Source: Brooklawnia cerclae
Lineage (GTDB): Bacteria > Actinomycetota > Actinomycetes > Propionibacteriales > Propionibacteriaceae
Assembly (NCBI RefSeq): GCF_011758645.1
Contig: NZ_JAAMOZ010000001.1
Span: 620,001 to 684,000, forward strand
DNA length: 64,000 nucleotides
Direction: 5' to 3'
Positions 42,191 through 51,451 of this stretch are shown piece by piece (position 1 is the first letter of the stretch; each line of letters starts with the position of its first letter). Position numbers and translations under genes: made by a program. The notes below the pieces were generated by a model. It did no database searches and was not told the DNA's origin. It worked only from the letters and a program-made list of their open reading frames with translations.

Positions 42191-43576
42191 GTGACCCAGC
42201 CCGACGCCGCCCCCGCACCCGAGCGGGGCGGCCGGAGCACGGCCCTCACCATCGCATTGCTCGGCGGCGCCTGTGTGACCGCTTTCGAGGCTTACGGGAC
42301 GCTCACCGCGATGCCTGCCGCAGCCGAGGATCTCGGCAGCCTCGAGCTCTATGCCTGGGCGTTCACGGCCTTCCTGATGGCCCAGGTGCTGGCCATCGTC
42401 CTGGCGGGACGGTGGGTCGACCGGATGGGGCCCGTCATTCCCCTCGGCGTCGGGTCAGGCATCTTCGTACTCGGGCTCGTGGCTGCGGGGGCCGCTCCCA
42501 GCATGGAGTGGCTGCTGGCCGCGAGGTTCCTGCAGGGCTTCGGCGGCGGGGCGCTGAACCTGTCCTTCATGGTCGTTGTCGCCCAGGCCTACGGCGCCCG
42601 CGAGCGGGCGAGCCTCATGAGCGTCCTGTCGTTCTGCTGGGTGCTGCCGAGTTTCATCGGCCCTCCGGTGTCGGCATGGATCACCACCCAGTTCAGCTGG
42701 CACTGGGTGTTCTGGGGTGTGGCGCCGGTCATGGTCGTCATCATGCTCATCGGTTACGCGCCGCTTCGTGAGCTCAACGCACGTCACATCCAACCGGAGG
42801 CGCCGACCGACCCGGTCCCCGTATGGGCAGCAGTCGCGGGTGCCGTCGGCGCCGCTCTCATCCAGTTGGCCGGTCAGCGGCTCGACTGGCTCGGGCTGAT
42901 CGCAGGGGTGTGCGGCGTCGTGGCTCTGCTGGCCGGGCTACCGCGGCTCATGCCGAGCGGGTTCATCCGCTTCGCCACGGGACTGCCCTCGGTGATGGCG
43001 GCTCGTGGTCTGGCATGTGGCGCCTTCTTCGCCTCCGAGAGCTTCGCGCCCCTGCTGCTCACCGACGTCTACGCGTTCGACCTGAGCCAGGCCGGCCTGT
43101 TCCTGGCGCTGGGAGCCACCGGGTGGACGATCGGATCGGTGGTCCAGGCACAACGCTGGCTCCGGCTGCGCCGCGATCAGATCATCGCCCTGGGTGCGGT
43201 CGCCGTGGGTGCCGGCGCCGGGATCATGGGTCTGGGTGCGTGGCTCACCCTGCACTGGATCGTCACGGCCGTCGGTTTCACGACCGCAGGGCTCGGCATG
43301 GGCCTTCTGGTGAGCAGCACCTCCCTGGCGAACATGCAGGTCAGCGAGCCACACCAGATCGGGCGCAACACCTCGTCCCTGCAGGTGGCAGAAGGTCTGG
43401 GCAACAGTGTGGTCACCGGCATCGCGGGCTCGATCTTCGCGGCGCTGCACACGCGCCTGGACGCGTCCGGTACCTTCACACCGATCTACCTGATGACCGC
43501 GCTGATGGGTGCCCTGGCGTTCGTCATGGCCCTGCGCGTCGGCCCGGTGCGCAACGAGTCAGCTGGAGTCGGCTGA
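42191..43576 (+). CDS. MFS transporter
   Basis: A 461-residue major facilitator with 12-14 hydrophobic segments. The loop between helices 2 and 3 reads GRWVDRMGPVIPLGVG and LLAARFLQGFGGGAL is the fourth-helix motif; both are typical of multidrug efflux carriers. GTG 42191 is the start; CAGACT 6 bases upstream is a weak leaderless-type -10 box, so it may not belong to the acid-sugar operon 46 bases upstream. The substrate is unknown. It converges with the kinase gene with 8 bases between stops. Confidence 0.87.
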   Translation: MTQPDAAPAPERGGRSTALTIALLGGACVTAFEAYGTLTAMPAAAEDLGSLELYAWAFTAFLMAQVLAIVLAGRWVDRMGPVIPLGVGSGIFVLGLVAAGAAPSMEWLLAARFLQGFGGGALNLSFMVVVAQAYGARERASLMSVLSFCWVLPSFIGPPVSAWITTQFSWHWVFWGVAPVMVVIMLIGYAPLRELNARHIQPEAPTDPVPVWAAVAGAVGAALIQLAGQRLDWLGLIAGVCGVVALLAGLPRLMPSGFIRFATGLPSVMAARGLACGAFFASESFAPLLLTDVYAFDLSQAGLFLALGATGWTIGSVVQAQRWLRLRRDQIIALGAVAVGAGAGIMGLGAWLTLHWIVTAVGFTTAGLGMGLLVSSTSLANMQVSEPHQIGRNTSSLQVAEGLGNSVVTGIAGSIFAALHTRLDASGTFTPIYLMTALMGALAFVMALRVGPVRNESAGVG

Positions 43577-43584
43577 GCCGGCGG

Positions 43585-44814
43585 TCAGGTCAGGTACCTG
43601 ATCGTCAGGACCAGCGCGAGCAGGAAGACGGCCGTCAACCCGATCCCGACCGCGACGTAGAAGCTGACCGGCCGCCGTTCCTTCGGCTCGGCCACGGTGT
43701 ACTTGCCTTCGCCGAGGTACTTGTCGAGCATCTGCTGGGGGGTCTCGTCCCGGGGGACGACCGAACTCGTCCGGCCCAGCGAGTAGTAGCTGCCCGCCGA
43801 GGACGGGGAGGGCGGCACCATCGAACCCCAGCCGGTGCCGGGCGGCGCGATCGGGGGTGGGGCCGAACGCCATGACAACGCCTCGGGTGAGCCGCCGGAC
43901 AGAGGGGGTGGGGCCAGGGGCCTCGTCCCCCCGAACGGGGCCCAGGACGCACCGGTGGCAGTCACGTCCATTCCCTCGGGACGAGGCGCATAGGTGTCGC
44001 CGCCCGGCAGCACGTCGGCGATGGCGTCGAAGACGGTGGCGAGTTCCAGTGCCGACTGCGGCCGTTGCTGTGGATCGGGGGACAGGGCCATCGCCATGAC
44101 CTCGTCCAGCACCGGGGGTGCCCCCAGCGTGTCGGCGATCGGTGTGACCCCCACGGACCAGTCGCGGACGAGCAGGTCGTTGAGCGTCTTGATGGGGAAC
44201 GGCGGATGCCCGGTGAGCAGGGAATAGGCCACCGCTGCCAGCGAGTAGACGTCGACCCGCTGGTCGAGCCACCCTCCGGTCGCCTGCTCGTAGGCCATGT
44301 AGGCCGGGGTGCCGGCCGTCATCGTCCCCTCCTGGGGCTCGGTCAACGACTTGGCCACGCCGAGGTCGGCCAGCATCACCCGTACCCCCTGCTTCGAGTA
44401 CTGCAGCAGGATGTTCCCGGGCGTGATGTCGCGGTGGATGACGTTGTGACGGTGAAGCACCTCGACCCCGCGGGCGGCCTCGGCGGTGAGCCGGAGGGCA
44501 CGCCCGGGGGCGGTCGGCTGACGCCGCAACTGCTCCAGCGAGCCCGCGTCGGCGTAGTCCATGACGAAGTAGGGCTGGTCGCCGGCCGTCGTCCCGATGT
44601 CGTGCACGGGGACGATGCGCTCGTCGTGGAACCGGCGCAGCAGCCTCGCCTCGGCCAGGAATCTGTTGCGGACGTCCGGATTCGCCGACCAGTTCTCGGC
44701 CAGCACCTTGATCGCGACGGGCACGTCGAGGATGGGGTCGCGGCCCTTGAAGACGGTCGCGAAGGAGCCCACGCCGATGCGCGCCCCCACCTGATACCGA
44801 CCGATCGTCTCCAT
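43585..44814 (-). CDS. Membrane-anchored Ser/Thr protein kinase
   Basis: A 409-residue kinase. The catalytic domain spans residues ~5-265: loop GVGSFATVFKG, Lys in VAIKVL, HRDITPGN catalytic loop, ADLGVAK in place of DFG, and GTPAYMAYEQ where the usual APE is AYE. A Pro/Ser/Gly-rich linker of about 100 residues leads to one membrane helix at the very end (FYVAVGIGLTAVFLLALVLTI) with only about four residues outside, so there is no sensor domain. ATG 44814 is preferred (CATGAT 7 bases before it); ATG 44826 is possible. Confidence 0.9.
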   Translation of the reverse strand: METIGRYQVGARIGVGSFATVFKGRDPILDVPVAIKVLAENWSANPDVRNRFLAEARLLRRFHDERIVPVHDIGTTAGDQPYFVMDYADAGSLEQLRRQPTAPGRALRLTAEAARGVEVLHRHNVIHRDITPGNILLQYSKQGVRVMLADLGVAKSLTEPQEGTMTAGTPAYMAYEQATGGWLDQRVDVYSLAAVAYSLLTGHPPFPIKTLNDLLVRDWSVGVTPIADTLGAPPVLDEVMAMALSPDPQQRPQSALELATVFDAIADVLPGGDTYAPRPEGMDVTATGASWAPFGGTRPLAPPPLSGGSPEALSWRSAPPPIAPPGTGWGSMVPPSPSSAGSYYSLGRTSSVVPRDETPQQMLDKYLGEGKYTVAEPKERRPVSFYVAVGIGLTAVFLLALVLTIRYLT

Positions 44815-44927
44815 CACGCCAATCATGGACAATCTTCGCAGCCGGGGCCAGTCGGTGCCCACCATGGACGACTCTCGGACGCATCCGTGCGACCGACCGC
44901 TGCCGAGCGCTGTGGAATGCTGGTCGT

Positions 44928-45458
44928 ATGACTCCGAGTGCTCCGACGACGCCGACGGGTGCGCCGGCCCCACCGATGAACCCGCCGCTCGCCTCGTGGT
45001 GGCCCAGGGTCCGGGCAGCCGTCATGGACGCCGTGCCGGCGGTGCTTGGCCTCGGAGTGGTGGGGCTCTTCTTCTACGACAGCCTGCTCGACGGGCTGCG
45101 CCTGTGGCGCAACGCCGGCAGCACGAACCTGTTCTCGTCCCAGTTCGGTCTGCTCCGCCCGACGCTGACGGTGGCCGCGATCACGGTGGCATGCGTCCTG
45201 CTGGTGACCAGCATCCTGGTGACATGGAAGGGCGGGACGCTGGGCATGCTCACGGTGGGGCTGAGAGTCGTCCCCACCGGCAGGCCATGGGCGGGGCGCG
45301 TCCCGTTCCGGACGGCCTTCGTGCGCACGCTCGCCTACGTGATCGCGTGCCTGATCCCGGTGCTGGCGCTCATAGGTCTCGTGCTCGTCATCGTGATGCC
45401 GCGGCGCCAGGCCGTCCACGATCTCGTCGCGCGCACCCAGGTGATCACCGTCTGGTGA
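44928..45458 (+). CDS. RDD family membrane protein
   Basis: A 176-residue protein: a Pro/Thr-rich cytoplasmic N-terminus and three to four hydrophobic segments. The RDD signature is represented by RVRAAVMDAVPAVL at the first helix, and KGGTLGMLTVGLRVV plus RRQAVHDLVARTQVI are the other conserved blocks. RDD proteins are of unclear function; some transport sodium. AATGCT lies 6 bases before ATG 44928, pointing to a leaderless message. It is divergent from the kinase and followed by a second RDD gene with a matching promoter. Confidence 0.85.
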   Translation: MTPSAPTTPTGAPAPPMNPPLASWWPRVRAAVMDAVPAVLGLGVVGLFFYDSLLDGLRLWRNAGSTNLFSSQFGLLRPTLTVAAITVACVLLVTSILVTWKGGTLGMLTVGLRVVPTGRPWAGRVPFRTAFVRTLAYVIACLIPVLALIGLVLVIVMPRRQAVHDLVARTQVITVW

Positions 45459-45506
45459 CCCGCCTGCGATGCGCGTGCGACACGGCCGTGTGGAATGCTG
45501 GATGCC

Positions 45507-46211
45507 GTGAGCTACCCTGACCAGTCCCCGCAGACGCAACCGATGGCCGGTTGGTACCCGGATCCCGCCGTCCCCGGTCAGGAACGATATTGGGACGGCA
45601 GGGCGTGGACCTACCACGTGCGGGCGATTCCGCAGCCGATGCCGGTGGGCCCGCAGACCGGATACCGTCCCGGGCCCCTCTACGGCCCCGCGACCGCCGA
45701 CGGGGTGCCGCTCGCCGGCTGGTGGTCGCGGGTGGCGGCGCTGCTCATCGACAGCCTCGTCGTGGGCGTGATCGCCGGCATCGTCACGATCCCGTTCACC
45801 TCCAACCTGGTCACGGGATTCGAGGCATGGTTCGACGACGCGATGCGTGCGGCGAACAGCGGGGGCGTCATGCCCGACTACACCGACTCGAGCTACGGCA
45901 TCATGCGGCCCTACTGGGCGATCTACCTGATCAGCCTGGCACTCCAGTTCTGCTACTCGGTCTCGCTGCAGGTGCTGAAGGGCGGCACCCTGGGTATGCT
46001 CGCGCTCGGGCTGCGCGTCGTCCCCCTGGAACGCGGCCAGGAACACCGCGGGCTGGCACTCGGCACGAGCCTGCTGCGCAACGCGGCCTACGCGGTGCTG
46101 TCCGCGATCAACATCGTCGTCCTCGTCAACTATCTCGCACCGCTGTTCAACCGCAGGCGCCAGACCTTCCACGACATGATCGCCAGGACTCAGGTCGTTC
46201 GGATCCGTTGA
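45507..46211 (+). CDS. RDD family membrane protein with DUF2510 domain
   Basis: A 234-residue protein. The N-terminal DUF2510 module (AGWYPDPAVPGQERYWDGRAWT) is an actinobacterial domain usually found before membrane segments. The RDD part has SRVAALLIDSLVVGV, KGGTLGMLALGLRVVPLERG and RRRQTFHDMIARTQVV, parallel to its upstream neighbour, with 3-4 membrane helices. GTG 45507 is preferred since AATGCT lies 7 bases upstream; ATG 45495 would overlap that box. Likely a paralogue of the gene before it. Confidence 0.87.
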   Translation: MSYPDQSPQTQPMAGWYPDPAVPGQERYWDGRAWTYHVRAIPQPMPVGPQTGYRPGPLYGPATADGVPLAGWWSRVAALLIDSLVVGVIAGIVTIPFTSNLVTGFEAWFDDAMRAANSGGVMPDYTDSSYGIMRPYWAIYLISLALQFCYSVSLQVLKGGTLGMLALGLRVVPLERGQEHRGLALGTSLLRNAAYAVLSAINIVVLVNYLAPLFNRRRQTFHDMIARTQVVRIR

Positions 46212-46228
46212 TCCCTCACTTGGGGCGA

Positions 46229-46234
46229 TAGGGT
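46229..46234 (+). promoter_or_regulatory. -10 box upstream of malQ
   Basis: TAGGGT, about 38 bases before the malQ ATG. A short leader with its own GAAGGAA ribosome site follows. Confidence 0.4.
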
Positions 46235-46272
46235 TGGGCTGGTCATCGTGAGCAGCTCGAGAAGGAACCCGC

Positions 46273-48441
46273 ATGGCAGTTCAGACGTCGCTGGCCGCCC
46301 TTGCCGACATGCTCGGAGTGGCCACCGAGTTCTGGGACTGGAAAGGCACCCACACCGTCGTCTCGGAGGACACGATCGTCCGTGTGCTCAAGGCGATGGG
46401 GGTGGACGCGTCCACTCCCGAGAAGGTGGCCGACGCGATCGCCGAGGTGCAGCTGAAACCCTGGCGCCGGAGCCTGCCACCCGTGGTGGTCGTCCCGGTG
46501 GGCACGCAGACCCACGTCGAGGCCCACATCGTCCATGGGCATCCCGCGGAGGTGCGCCTTCGCCTGGAGACCGGCGAGGTGCGCTACCTGGGACAACGCG
46601 AACACCTGGTCCCGCCACGCGAGGTGGACGGTGTGCTCACGGGGGAGGCCAGCTTCCAGATTCCCGCGGATCTGCCGACCGGGTACCACAGGCTGGAACT
46701 GGTCTCGGACGATCGCCAGGCCGACTCCACCCTCATCGTGACCCCGCGGCACCTCGGCATGCCCCAGCGGCTCGGCAGCCGGCGCCTGTGGGGCTACGGC
46801 GCCCAGCTGTACAGCGTCCGGTCGCGGCATTCGTGGGGAATCGGCGACCTGTGCGACCTGTCTGACCTCGTCGTGTGGTCGGCCACCCAGCAATATGCCC
46901 ACTACGTGCTCATCAACCCCCTGCACGCCGCCCAGCCGGTCGCACCGATGGACGTGTCTCCCTACCTGCCCAGCTCACGGCTGTTCCTCAACCCCATGTA
47001 CATCCGCCCCGAGGCCGTGGGCGAGTACGCGGTGGTCGATCAGCAGGTCCGTGACCGGATCGCCGACCTGCGGGCGAACCTGACCGAGCAGCTGGCAGGG
47101 GAGGAGTACCTGCAGCGGGACGCCGCCTGGGCCGCCAAGCGCGAGGCCCTGCGGCTCGTCTTCGCCGCGGGACTGCGTCCCGCCAGGTGGATGGCCTTCG
47201 ACGACTTCCGGCGCAGACAGGGACGGCGGCTGCGCGACTTCGCCACCTGGTGCGCGTTGTGCGAGCACTACGGCAACGACTGGCGTGAGTGGGACGAGGC
47301 GCTCCAGCGGCCCAGTTCGCCGGAGGTCGACCGCCTGCACACCGAGCTGATCGACGACGTCACGTTCCACGAATGGTTGCAGTGGGTCGCCTGGGACCAG
47401 CTGAGCGATGCGCAACAGGCGGCGAGGGACGCGGGCATGCCGGTCGGTGTCGTCACCGACCTCGCGGTCGGGGTGAGCGGGGCATCCGCCGACACCTGGA
47501 TGATGCGCGATCTGTATGCGCAGGGCATCGTCGTGGGGGCTCCGCCCGATGCCTACAACCAGGTGGGGCAGGACTGGGGCCAGCCGCCGTGGCGTCCCGA
47601 CCGTCTCGCCGACACCGCCTACGCCCCCTTCCGGAGCATGCTGCAAAGCGCCCTCGGGCATGCGGGCGGCGTGCGGATCGACCACATCCTCGGCATGTTC
47701 CGGCTCTGGTGGATCCCGGAGGGCACGACCCCGCGCGACGGCACCTACGTGCGGTACGACCACGACGCGCTGATCGGCATCATCATGCTCGAGGCGCAGC
47801 GGGCCGACGCCTTCGTCATCGGGGAGGATCTCGGCACCGTCGAGCCGTGGGTGCGGGGTTACCTGGCCGAGCGCGGAATCCTCGGCACCTCCGTGCTGTG
47901 GTTCGAGTACGGGGACGACGGCCAGCCCGTTCCCCCGGAGAACTGGCGGGAGGCCGCGATGGGGTCGGTGGTCACCCATGACCTGCCGCCGTCCGCGGGG
48001 TTCCTCGCCAAGGACCACGTGAAGCTGCGGGGATCGCTCGGGCTGCTGACCGAATCGCTCGACGAGGAGATGGCCCAGGCCGACCGTGAGCTCGCCATGT
48101 GGTCGCAGCGCCTGCGCGAGCGGGGGCTCCTGGCCGACGACGGCGACGACCCGGTCGAGACCGAGGTGCTCGGGCTGTACCGGTATCTGATGTCGACGCG
48201 CGCGCGAGTGCTCAACGTCGCGCTCGTGGACGCGGTGGGCGATCGTCGCGTCCAGAACCAGCCCGGCACCTGGAAGCAGTACCCGAACTGGCAGATCCCG
48301 TTGTCGGGCCCCGACGGCCGCCCGGTGCTGCTGGAGGAGATCTACCAGCTGGAGCGTCCCATGAGGCTGGCGGCGGTGATGAACGGGTTCAGCAGGGCAC
48401 CGGGCCCGTGGCGTCCACCGAGGCGCGGCACCCGGGCCTGA
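46273..48441 (+). CDS. malQ: 4-alpha-glucanotransferase (amylomaltase)
   Basis: Moves alpha-1,4-glucan chains between maltodextrins in the cytoplasm. The 722-residue protein is the long GH77 form: an N-terminal beta-rich extension of about 150 residues precedes the barrel. Catalytic motifs are GGVRIDHILGMFRLWWIPEG (nucleophile Asp), VIGEDLGTVEPWV (acid/base Glu) and VVTHDLPP. GAAGGAA lies 6 bases before ATG 46273. It stands alone, with the nicotinamidase gene converging on it. Confidence 0.96.
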   Translation: MAVQTSLAALADMLGVATEFWDWKGTHTVVSEDTIVRVLKAMGVDASTPEKVADAIAEVQLKPWRRSLPPVVVVPVGTQTHVEAHIVHGHPAEVRLRLETGEVRYLGQREHLVPPREVDGVLTGEASFQIPADLPTGYHRLELVSDDRQADSTLIVTPRHLGMPQRLGSRRLWGYGAQLYSVRSRHSWGIGDLCDLSDLVVWSATQQYAHYVLINPLHAAQPVAPMDVSPYLPSSRLFLNPMYIRPEAVGEYAVVDQQVRDRIADLRANLTEQLAGEEYLQRDAAWAAKREALRLVFAAGLRPARWMAFDDFRRRQGRRLRDFATWCALCEHYGNDWREWDEALQRPSSPEVDRLHTELIDDVTFHEWLQWVAWDQLSDAQQAARDAGMPVGVVTDLAVGVSGASADTWMMRDLYAQGIVVGAPPDAYNQVGQDWGQPPWRPDRLADTAYAPFRSMLQSALGHAGGVRIDHILGMFRLWWIPEGTTPRDGTYVRYDHDALIGIIMLEAQRADAFVIGEDLGTVEPWVRGYLAERGILGTSVLWFEYGDDGQPVPPENWREAAMGSVVTHDLPPSAGFLAKDHVKLRGSLGLLTESLDEEMAQADRELAMWSQRLRERGLLADDGDDPVETEVLGLYRYLMSTRARVLNVALVDAVGDRRVQNQPGTWKQYPNWQIPLSGPDGRPVLLEEIYQLERPMRLAAVMNGFSRAPGPWRPPRRGTRA

Positions 48442-48468
48442 CGGGCGAGTAGCCGTGGGGGCGAGGCC

Positions 48469-49053
48469 TCACAGTGTGACCTGGATCCCGGCGTTCTGTA
48501 ACTCCTCGACCACCTGGGGCACCCGCGTGGGGTCGACCGCGGCCGACAGCCCGAGCATCACGGTCGTGTGGTAGCCGTGGCCGGACGCGTCCAGCGCGGT
48601 GGCCCGGACGCAGTGGTCGGTGGCCAGCCCGCAGACGTCCACCTGGCCGACGCCGTGCCTGGTCAGCCATTCGTCCAGCGGGACCCCGCCGGCCTCGCCG
48701 CCGACGGTTCCCTCGAAACCCGAGTAGGCGGCGGTGAACGCGCCCTTGTCGAAGACCGCGTCGAAGGTGGTGTCGTGCAACGCGGGGTTCAACTCGGCGC
48801 CGGGGGTGCCGACGACGCAATGGGGTGGCCAGGAGTCGACGTAGTCGGGTGTGTCCGAGAAATGCGATCCCGGCGAGACGTGGTGGTCGCGCGTGGCGAC
48901 GACGTAGTCGTAGCCGTGAGCCCGGGCGAGATCGGAGTCGGGGCCGAGCCACTCGGCGATGGCCGAGGCGACTGCGTTGCCGCCCCGGACGGCCAGCGAG
49001 CCCCCCTCGCAGAAGTCGTTCTGGACGTCGACGACAATGAGTGCGGAAGTCAT
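48469..49053 (-). CDS. pncA: Nicotinamidase (isochorismatase family)
   Basis: Converts nicotinamide to nicotinate. The 194-residue enzyme shows the catalytic Asp in ALIVVDVQNDFCEGGSL, the Lys in FDKGAFTAAYSGFEG and the Cys in VCGLATDHCVRATALDA, with the metal-binding Asp/His set in TRDHHVSPGSHF. ATG 49053 is the family start; the longer frame upstream is read through pncB. It lies 7 bases after pncB, which uses its product, so the two form an NAD salvage operon. Confidence 0.95.
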   Translation of the reverse strand: MTSALIVVDVQNDFCEGGSLAVRGGNAVASAIAEWLGPDSDLARAHGYDYVVATRDHHVSPGSHFSDTPDYVDSWPPHCVVGTPGAELNPALHDTTFDAVFDKGAFTAAYSGFEGTVGGEAGGVPLDEWLTRHGVGQVDVCGLATDHCVRATALDASGHGYHTTVMLGLSAAVDPTRVPQVVEELQNAGIQVTL

Positions 49054-49060
49054 GGGTGCC

Positions 49061-50416
49061 TCACAGGTTGGCCGGCGGTTTGCCCGCCACGTACACGTTG
49101 TCGACGGGGCGGCCGGTCTCGTCCACGAAGACGGTCGGGATGGCCTGCTCCGCCCTGCTGATCTTGCGCCCGGGCAGCGGCAGTTCCGCGATCGCCCGCT
49201 CGTGACGCGCCCGCGCCTCGCTGAGGGGCTCGGTACCGACGATCTGGCCGTCGCGCACGAGATCGACCATGACCATGCGGTCGTTGCTGTCGGAGCGCGG
49301 GGTGACACCCACGCCGATCACCTCGGCCGTGGCGATGCCGTCGTCCCCGATCTCGCGCAGGACGAACTTCTGCCCGCCGATCGTCGACTTGTCCTTCGAC
49401 TTCTTCGACACGGGCGATTGTGGGGCCGACCTGTCGTCCGAGTCGGCCCGGCTGACCATCTTGTAGACCATGCCGCAGGTCGGATGCCCGGACCCCGTCA
49501 CGACGGACGTGCCGACCCCGAACCCGTCGACCGGTGCGCCGCGCAGGGCCGCGATCTGGTATTCGTCCAGGTCGTTGGTGACGATGATGCGCGTGCTGGT
49601 CGCCCCGAGCGAGTCAAGAAGCTTGCGGACGCGCCGTACCTCGGTCGACAGGTCACCGGAGTCGATGCGGATGGCGCCCAGACGACCCTCGGTGAGGCGC
49701 ACGGCCGTGCGGATCGCCTCGTCCACGTCGTAGGTGTCGACGAGCAACGTCGTCGATTCGCCCTGTGCGGCGAGCTGCGCCCGGAACGCCTCCTCCTCGG
49801 TGTCGAACAGCATGGTGAAGGCATGGGCCGCCGTGCCGCTCACGGGGATGCCCCAGCTGCGTCCGGCCTCCAGACACGCGCTGGAGCCGAATCCGGCGAT
49901 CCACGCCGCTCGTGCCGAGGCGACCGACGCCTGCTCGTGGGTGCGGCGCCCGCCCATCTCGATGATGGGGCGCCCCTCGGCGGCCAGGGTCATGCGCGAG
50001 GCGGCCGAGGCCACCGCGGAGTCATGGTTGAAGATCGACAGCAGCAGCGTCTCCAACAGCACGACCTCGGCGAAGCTGCCCTCCACGACCATGATCGGGG
50101 ACCCGGAGAAGAACAGATCGCCCTCGGCGTAGCCGCGGATGTTCCCGCTGAACCGGTAGTCGGCGAGCCAGGCACCGAGTTCGGGGTCCGTGATGCCGTT
50201 GGCGCGCAGGAAGGCGAGCTCCTCGTCCCCGAAACGGAAGGCGCGCAGGGCCTCCAGGGCGCGTCCCGTGCCTGCCACGACGCCGTAGCTGCGACCCGGG
50301 GGGAGACGGCGGGGGAACAGTTCGAAGGTGCACCTGCGGAAGGCTGTCCCGGCATGCATGGCGGCCTTGATCATGGTCAGCTCGTACATGTCGGTCAGCA
50401 GAGCCGTTGACGTCAT
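49061..50416 (-). CDS. pncB: Nicotinate phosphoribosyltransferase
   Basis: Joins nicotinate to PRPP to give nicotinate mononucleotide in NAD salvage. The 451-residue protein has TDMYELTMIKAAMHAGTA at the start, FSGNIRGYAEGDLFF, the phosphate-site IRIDSGDLSTEVRRVR and GFGVGTSVVTG. It contains a Lys/Ser/Asp-rich insert near residues 325-345 (SPVSKKSKDKSTIGGQKF) also common in actinobacterial forms. ATG 50416 is preceded by TAGGCT at 7 bases, so the message is probably leaderless; the upstream GTG 50464 is rejected. Confidence 0.96.
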   Translation of the reverse strand: MTSTALLTDMYELTMIKAAMHAGTAFRRCTFELFPRRLPPGRSYGVVAGTGRALEALRAFRFGDEELAFLRANGITDPELGAWLADYRFSGNIRGYAEGDLFFSGSPIMVVEGSFAEVVLLETLLLSIFNHDSAVASAASRMTLAAEGRPIIEMGGRRTHEQASVASARAAWIAGFGSSACLEAGRSWGIPVSGTAAHAFTMLFDTEEEAFRAQLAAQGESTTLLVDTYDVDEAIRTAVRLTEGRLGAIRIDSGDLSTEVRRVRKLLDSLGATSTRIIVTNDLDEYQIAALRGAPVDGFGVGTSVVTGSGHPTCGMVYKMVSRADSDDRSAPQSPVSKKSKDKSTIGGQKFVLREIGDDGIATAEVIGVGVTPRSDSNDRMVMVDLVRDGQIVGTEPLSEARARHERAIAELPLPGRKISRAEQAIPTVFVDETGRPVDNVYVAGKPPANL

Positions 50417-50423
50417 GTGCGCA

Positions 50424-50429
50424 AGCCTA
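50424..50429 (-). promoter_or_regulatory. -10 box of leaderless pncB promoter
   Basis: TAGGCT on the minus strand, 7 bases before ATG 50416. Confidence 0.6.
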
Positions 50430-50484
50430 GGCCCAACTCGACGCTGGCGTCGGGTCGCTTGCACGCGTGCGCCACAATGGGCTC

Positions 50485-50796
50485 ATGGCCAGCGAACCGA
50501 TTTCCGTGCATCCTGCGGGCGGCACGGCCATCGACGATCGGCCTGCCCAGGACGCGCTGACCAGCAAGCCCTGGGTGACGATCGTGTGGGACGATCCGGT
50601 CAACCTGATGAGCTATGTCACACACGTCTTCAGCACGTATTTCAACTATCCGCGGTCGCGTGCCGAGCGCCTGATGATGCAGGTGCACATGGAGGGCCGT
50701 GCGGTCGTCAGCTCCGGGGGGCGAGAGGCGATGGAACGCGATGTACAGGCGATGCACGGCTATGGGCTGTGGGCGACCCTGGAACAGGCGGGTTGA
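50485..50796 (+). CDS. clpS: ClpS adaptor protein
   Basis: Delivers N-degron proteins to the ClpCP protease. The 103-residue protein has a flexible N-terminus and the ClpS core WVTIVWDDPVNLMSYVTHVF, with Asp-Asp and Met residues of the N-end pocket, then the MMQVHMEGRAVV helix region. ATG 50485 is supported by CACAAT 6 bases upstream (leaderless type). It is divergent from pncB and followed by DUF2017 and murI, a conserved actinobacterial order. Confidence 0.95.
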   Translation: MASEPISVHPAGGTAIDDRPAQDALTSKPWVTIVWDDPVNLMSYVTHVFSTYFNYPRSRAERLMMQVHMEGRAVVSSGGREAMERDVQAMHGYGLWATLEQAG

Positions 50797-50801
50797 TCGC
50801 G

Positions 50802-51404
50802 GTGCGAGCGTTCCGCCGGCATCGGGCCATGGTCTCGTGCGAGTTCGAGGAGGCCGAGGTCGAGCTTCTGCGAGGGCTCCTCGGACAGTTGGTCGAGTTG
50901 CTGCTGGACGATGCGGGCGGGCACTTCGGCCCCGGTACACAACGGGTCGCTCCGCTGCCCGACGATGACGACATCTTCGCCCGTCTCGAGCACGAGATGA
51001 CCGGTGACAACCAGGACATCGGCGATGTCGCCCCGCACCTGGATCCCGTCCTGCAGAGGCTGTTCCCCGATGCCTACCCGGGCGATCCGGTGGCCAGTCA
51101 TGAGTTTCACCGTTTCACCCAGACCGCCCAGCGCGACGACAAGGTCGTCGCGGCGCAGGTGGTCATGGCCGATCTGGACCAGTGCGACTCGGGACACTGC
51201 GTCGTGCCCGACGACCACACGGATGCGTGGCTGAAGAGCCTCACGAACGTGCGCCTCGCCCTGGCCGTGCGTCTCGGCATCGAGTGCGCGGAGGACGCGG
51301 AGGATCTGTCGGAGCTGCCGGACGACAACCCGCGCACCTGGGTGTTCTCGATCTACGAGTGGTTGGGCTGGGTGCAGGAGTCGCTGCTCGCGGCCCGGGA
51401 CTGA
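50802..51404 (+). CDS. DUF2017 protein
   Basis: A 200-residue, mainly helical acidic protein of the actinobacterial DUF2017 family, always found after clpS. No catalytic motif was recognised. The start is GTG 802 bases into the 50 kb region (50802); TTG 50793 overlapping the clpS stop is possible. The C-terminus ends WVFSIYEWLGWVQESLL, a conserved amphipathic helix. Co-transcription with clpS suggests a role in regulated proteolysis (inference only). Confidence 0.87.
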   Translation: MRAFRRHRAMVSCEFEEAEVELLRGLLGQLVELLLDDAGGHFGPGTQRVAPLPDDDDIFARLEHEMTGDNQDIGDVAPHLDPVLQRLFPDAYPGDPVASHEFHRFTQTAQRDDKVVAAQVVMADLDQCDSGHCVVPDDHTDAWLKSLTNVRLALAVRLGIECAEDAEDLSELPDDNPRTWVFSIYEWLGWVQESLLAARD

Positions 51405-51439
51405 CCCCGCGCGTTCGGGCCGGGTCTCGGCGTCGGGGC

Positions 51440-51445
51440 TACAGT
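51440..51445 (+). promoter_or_regulatory. -10 box of leaderless murI promoter
   Basis: TACAGT, then 6 bases, then GTG 51452. Confidence 0.6.
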
Positions 51446-51451
51446 TGGCGC

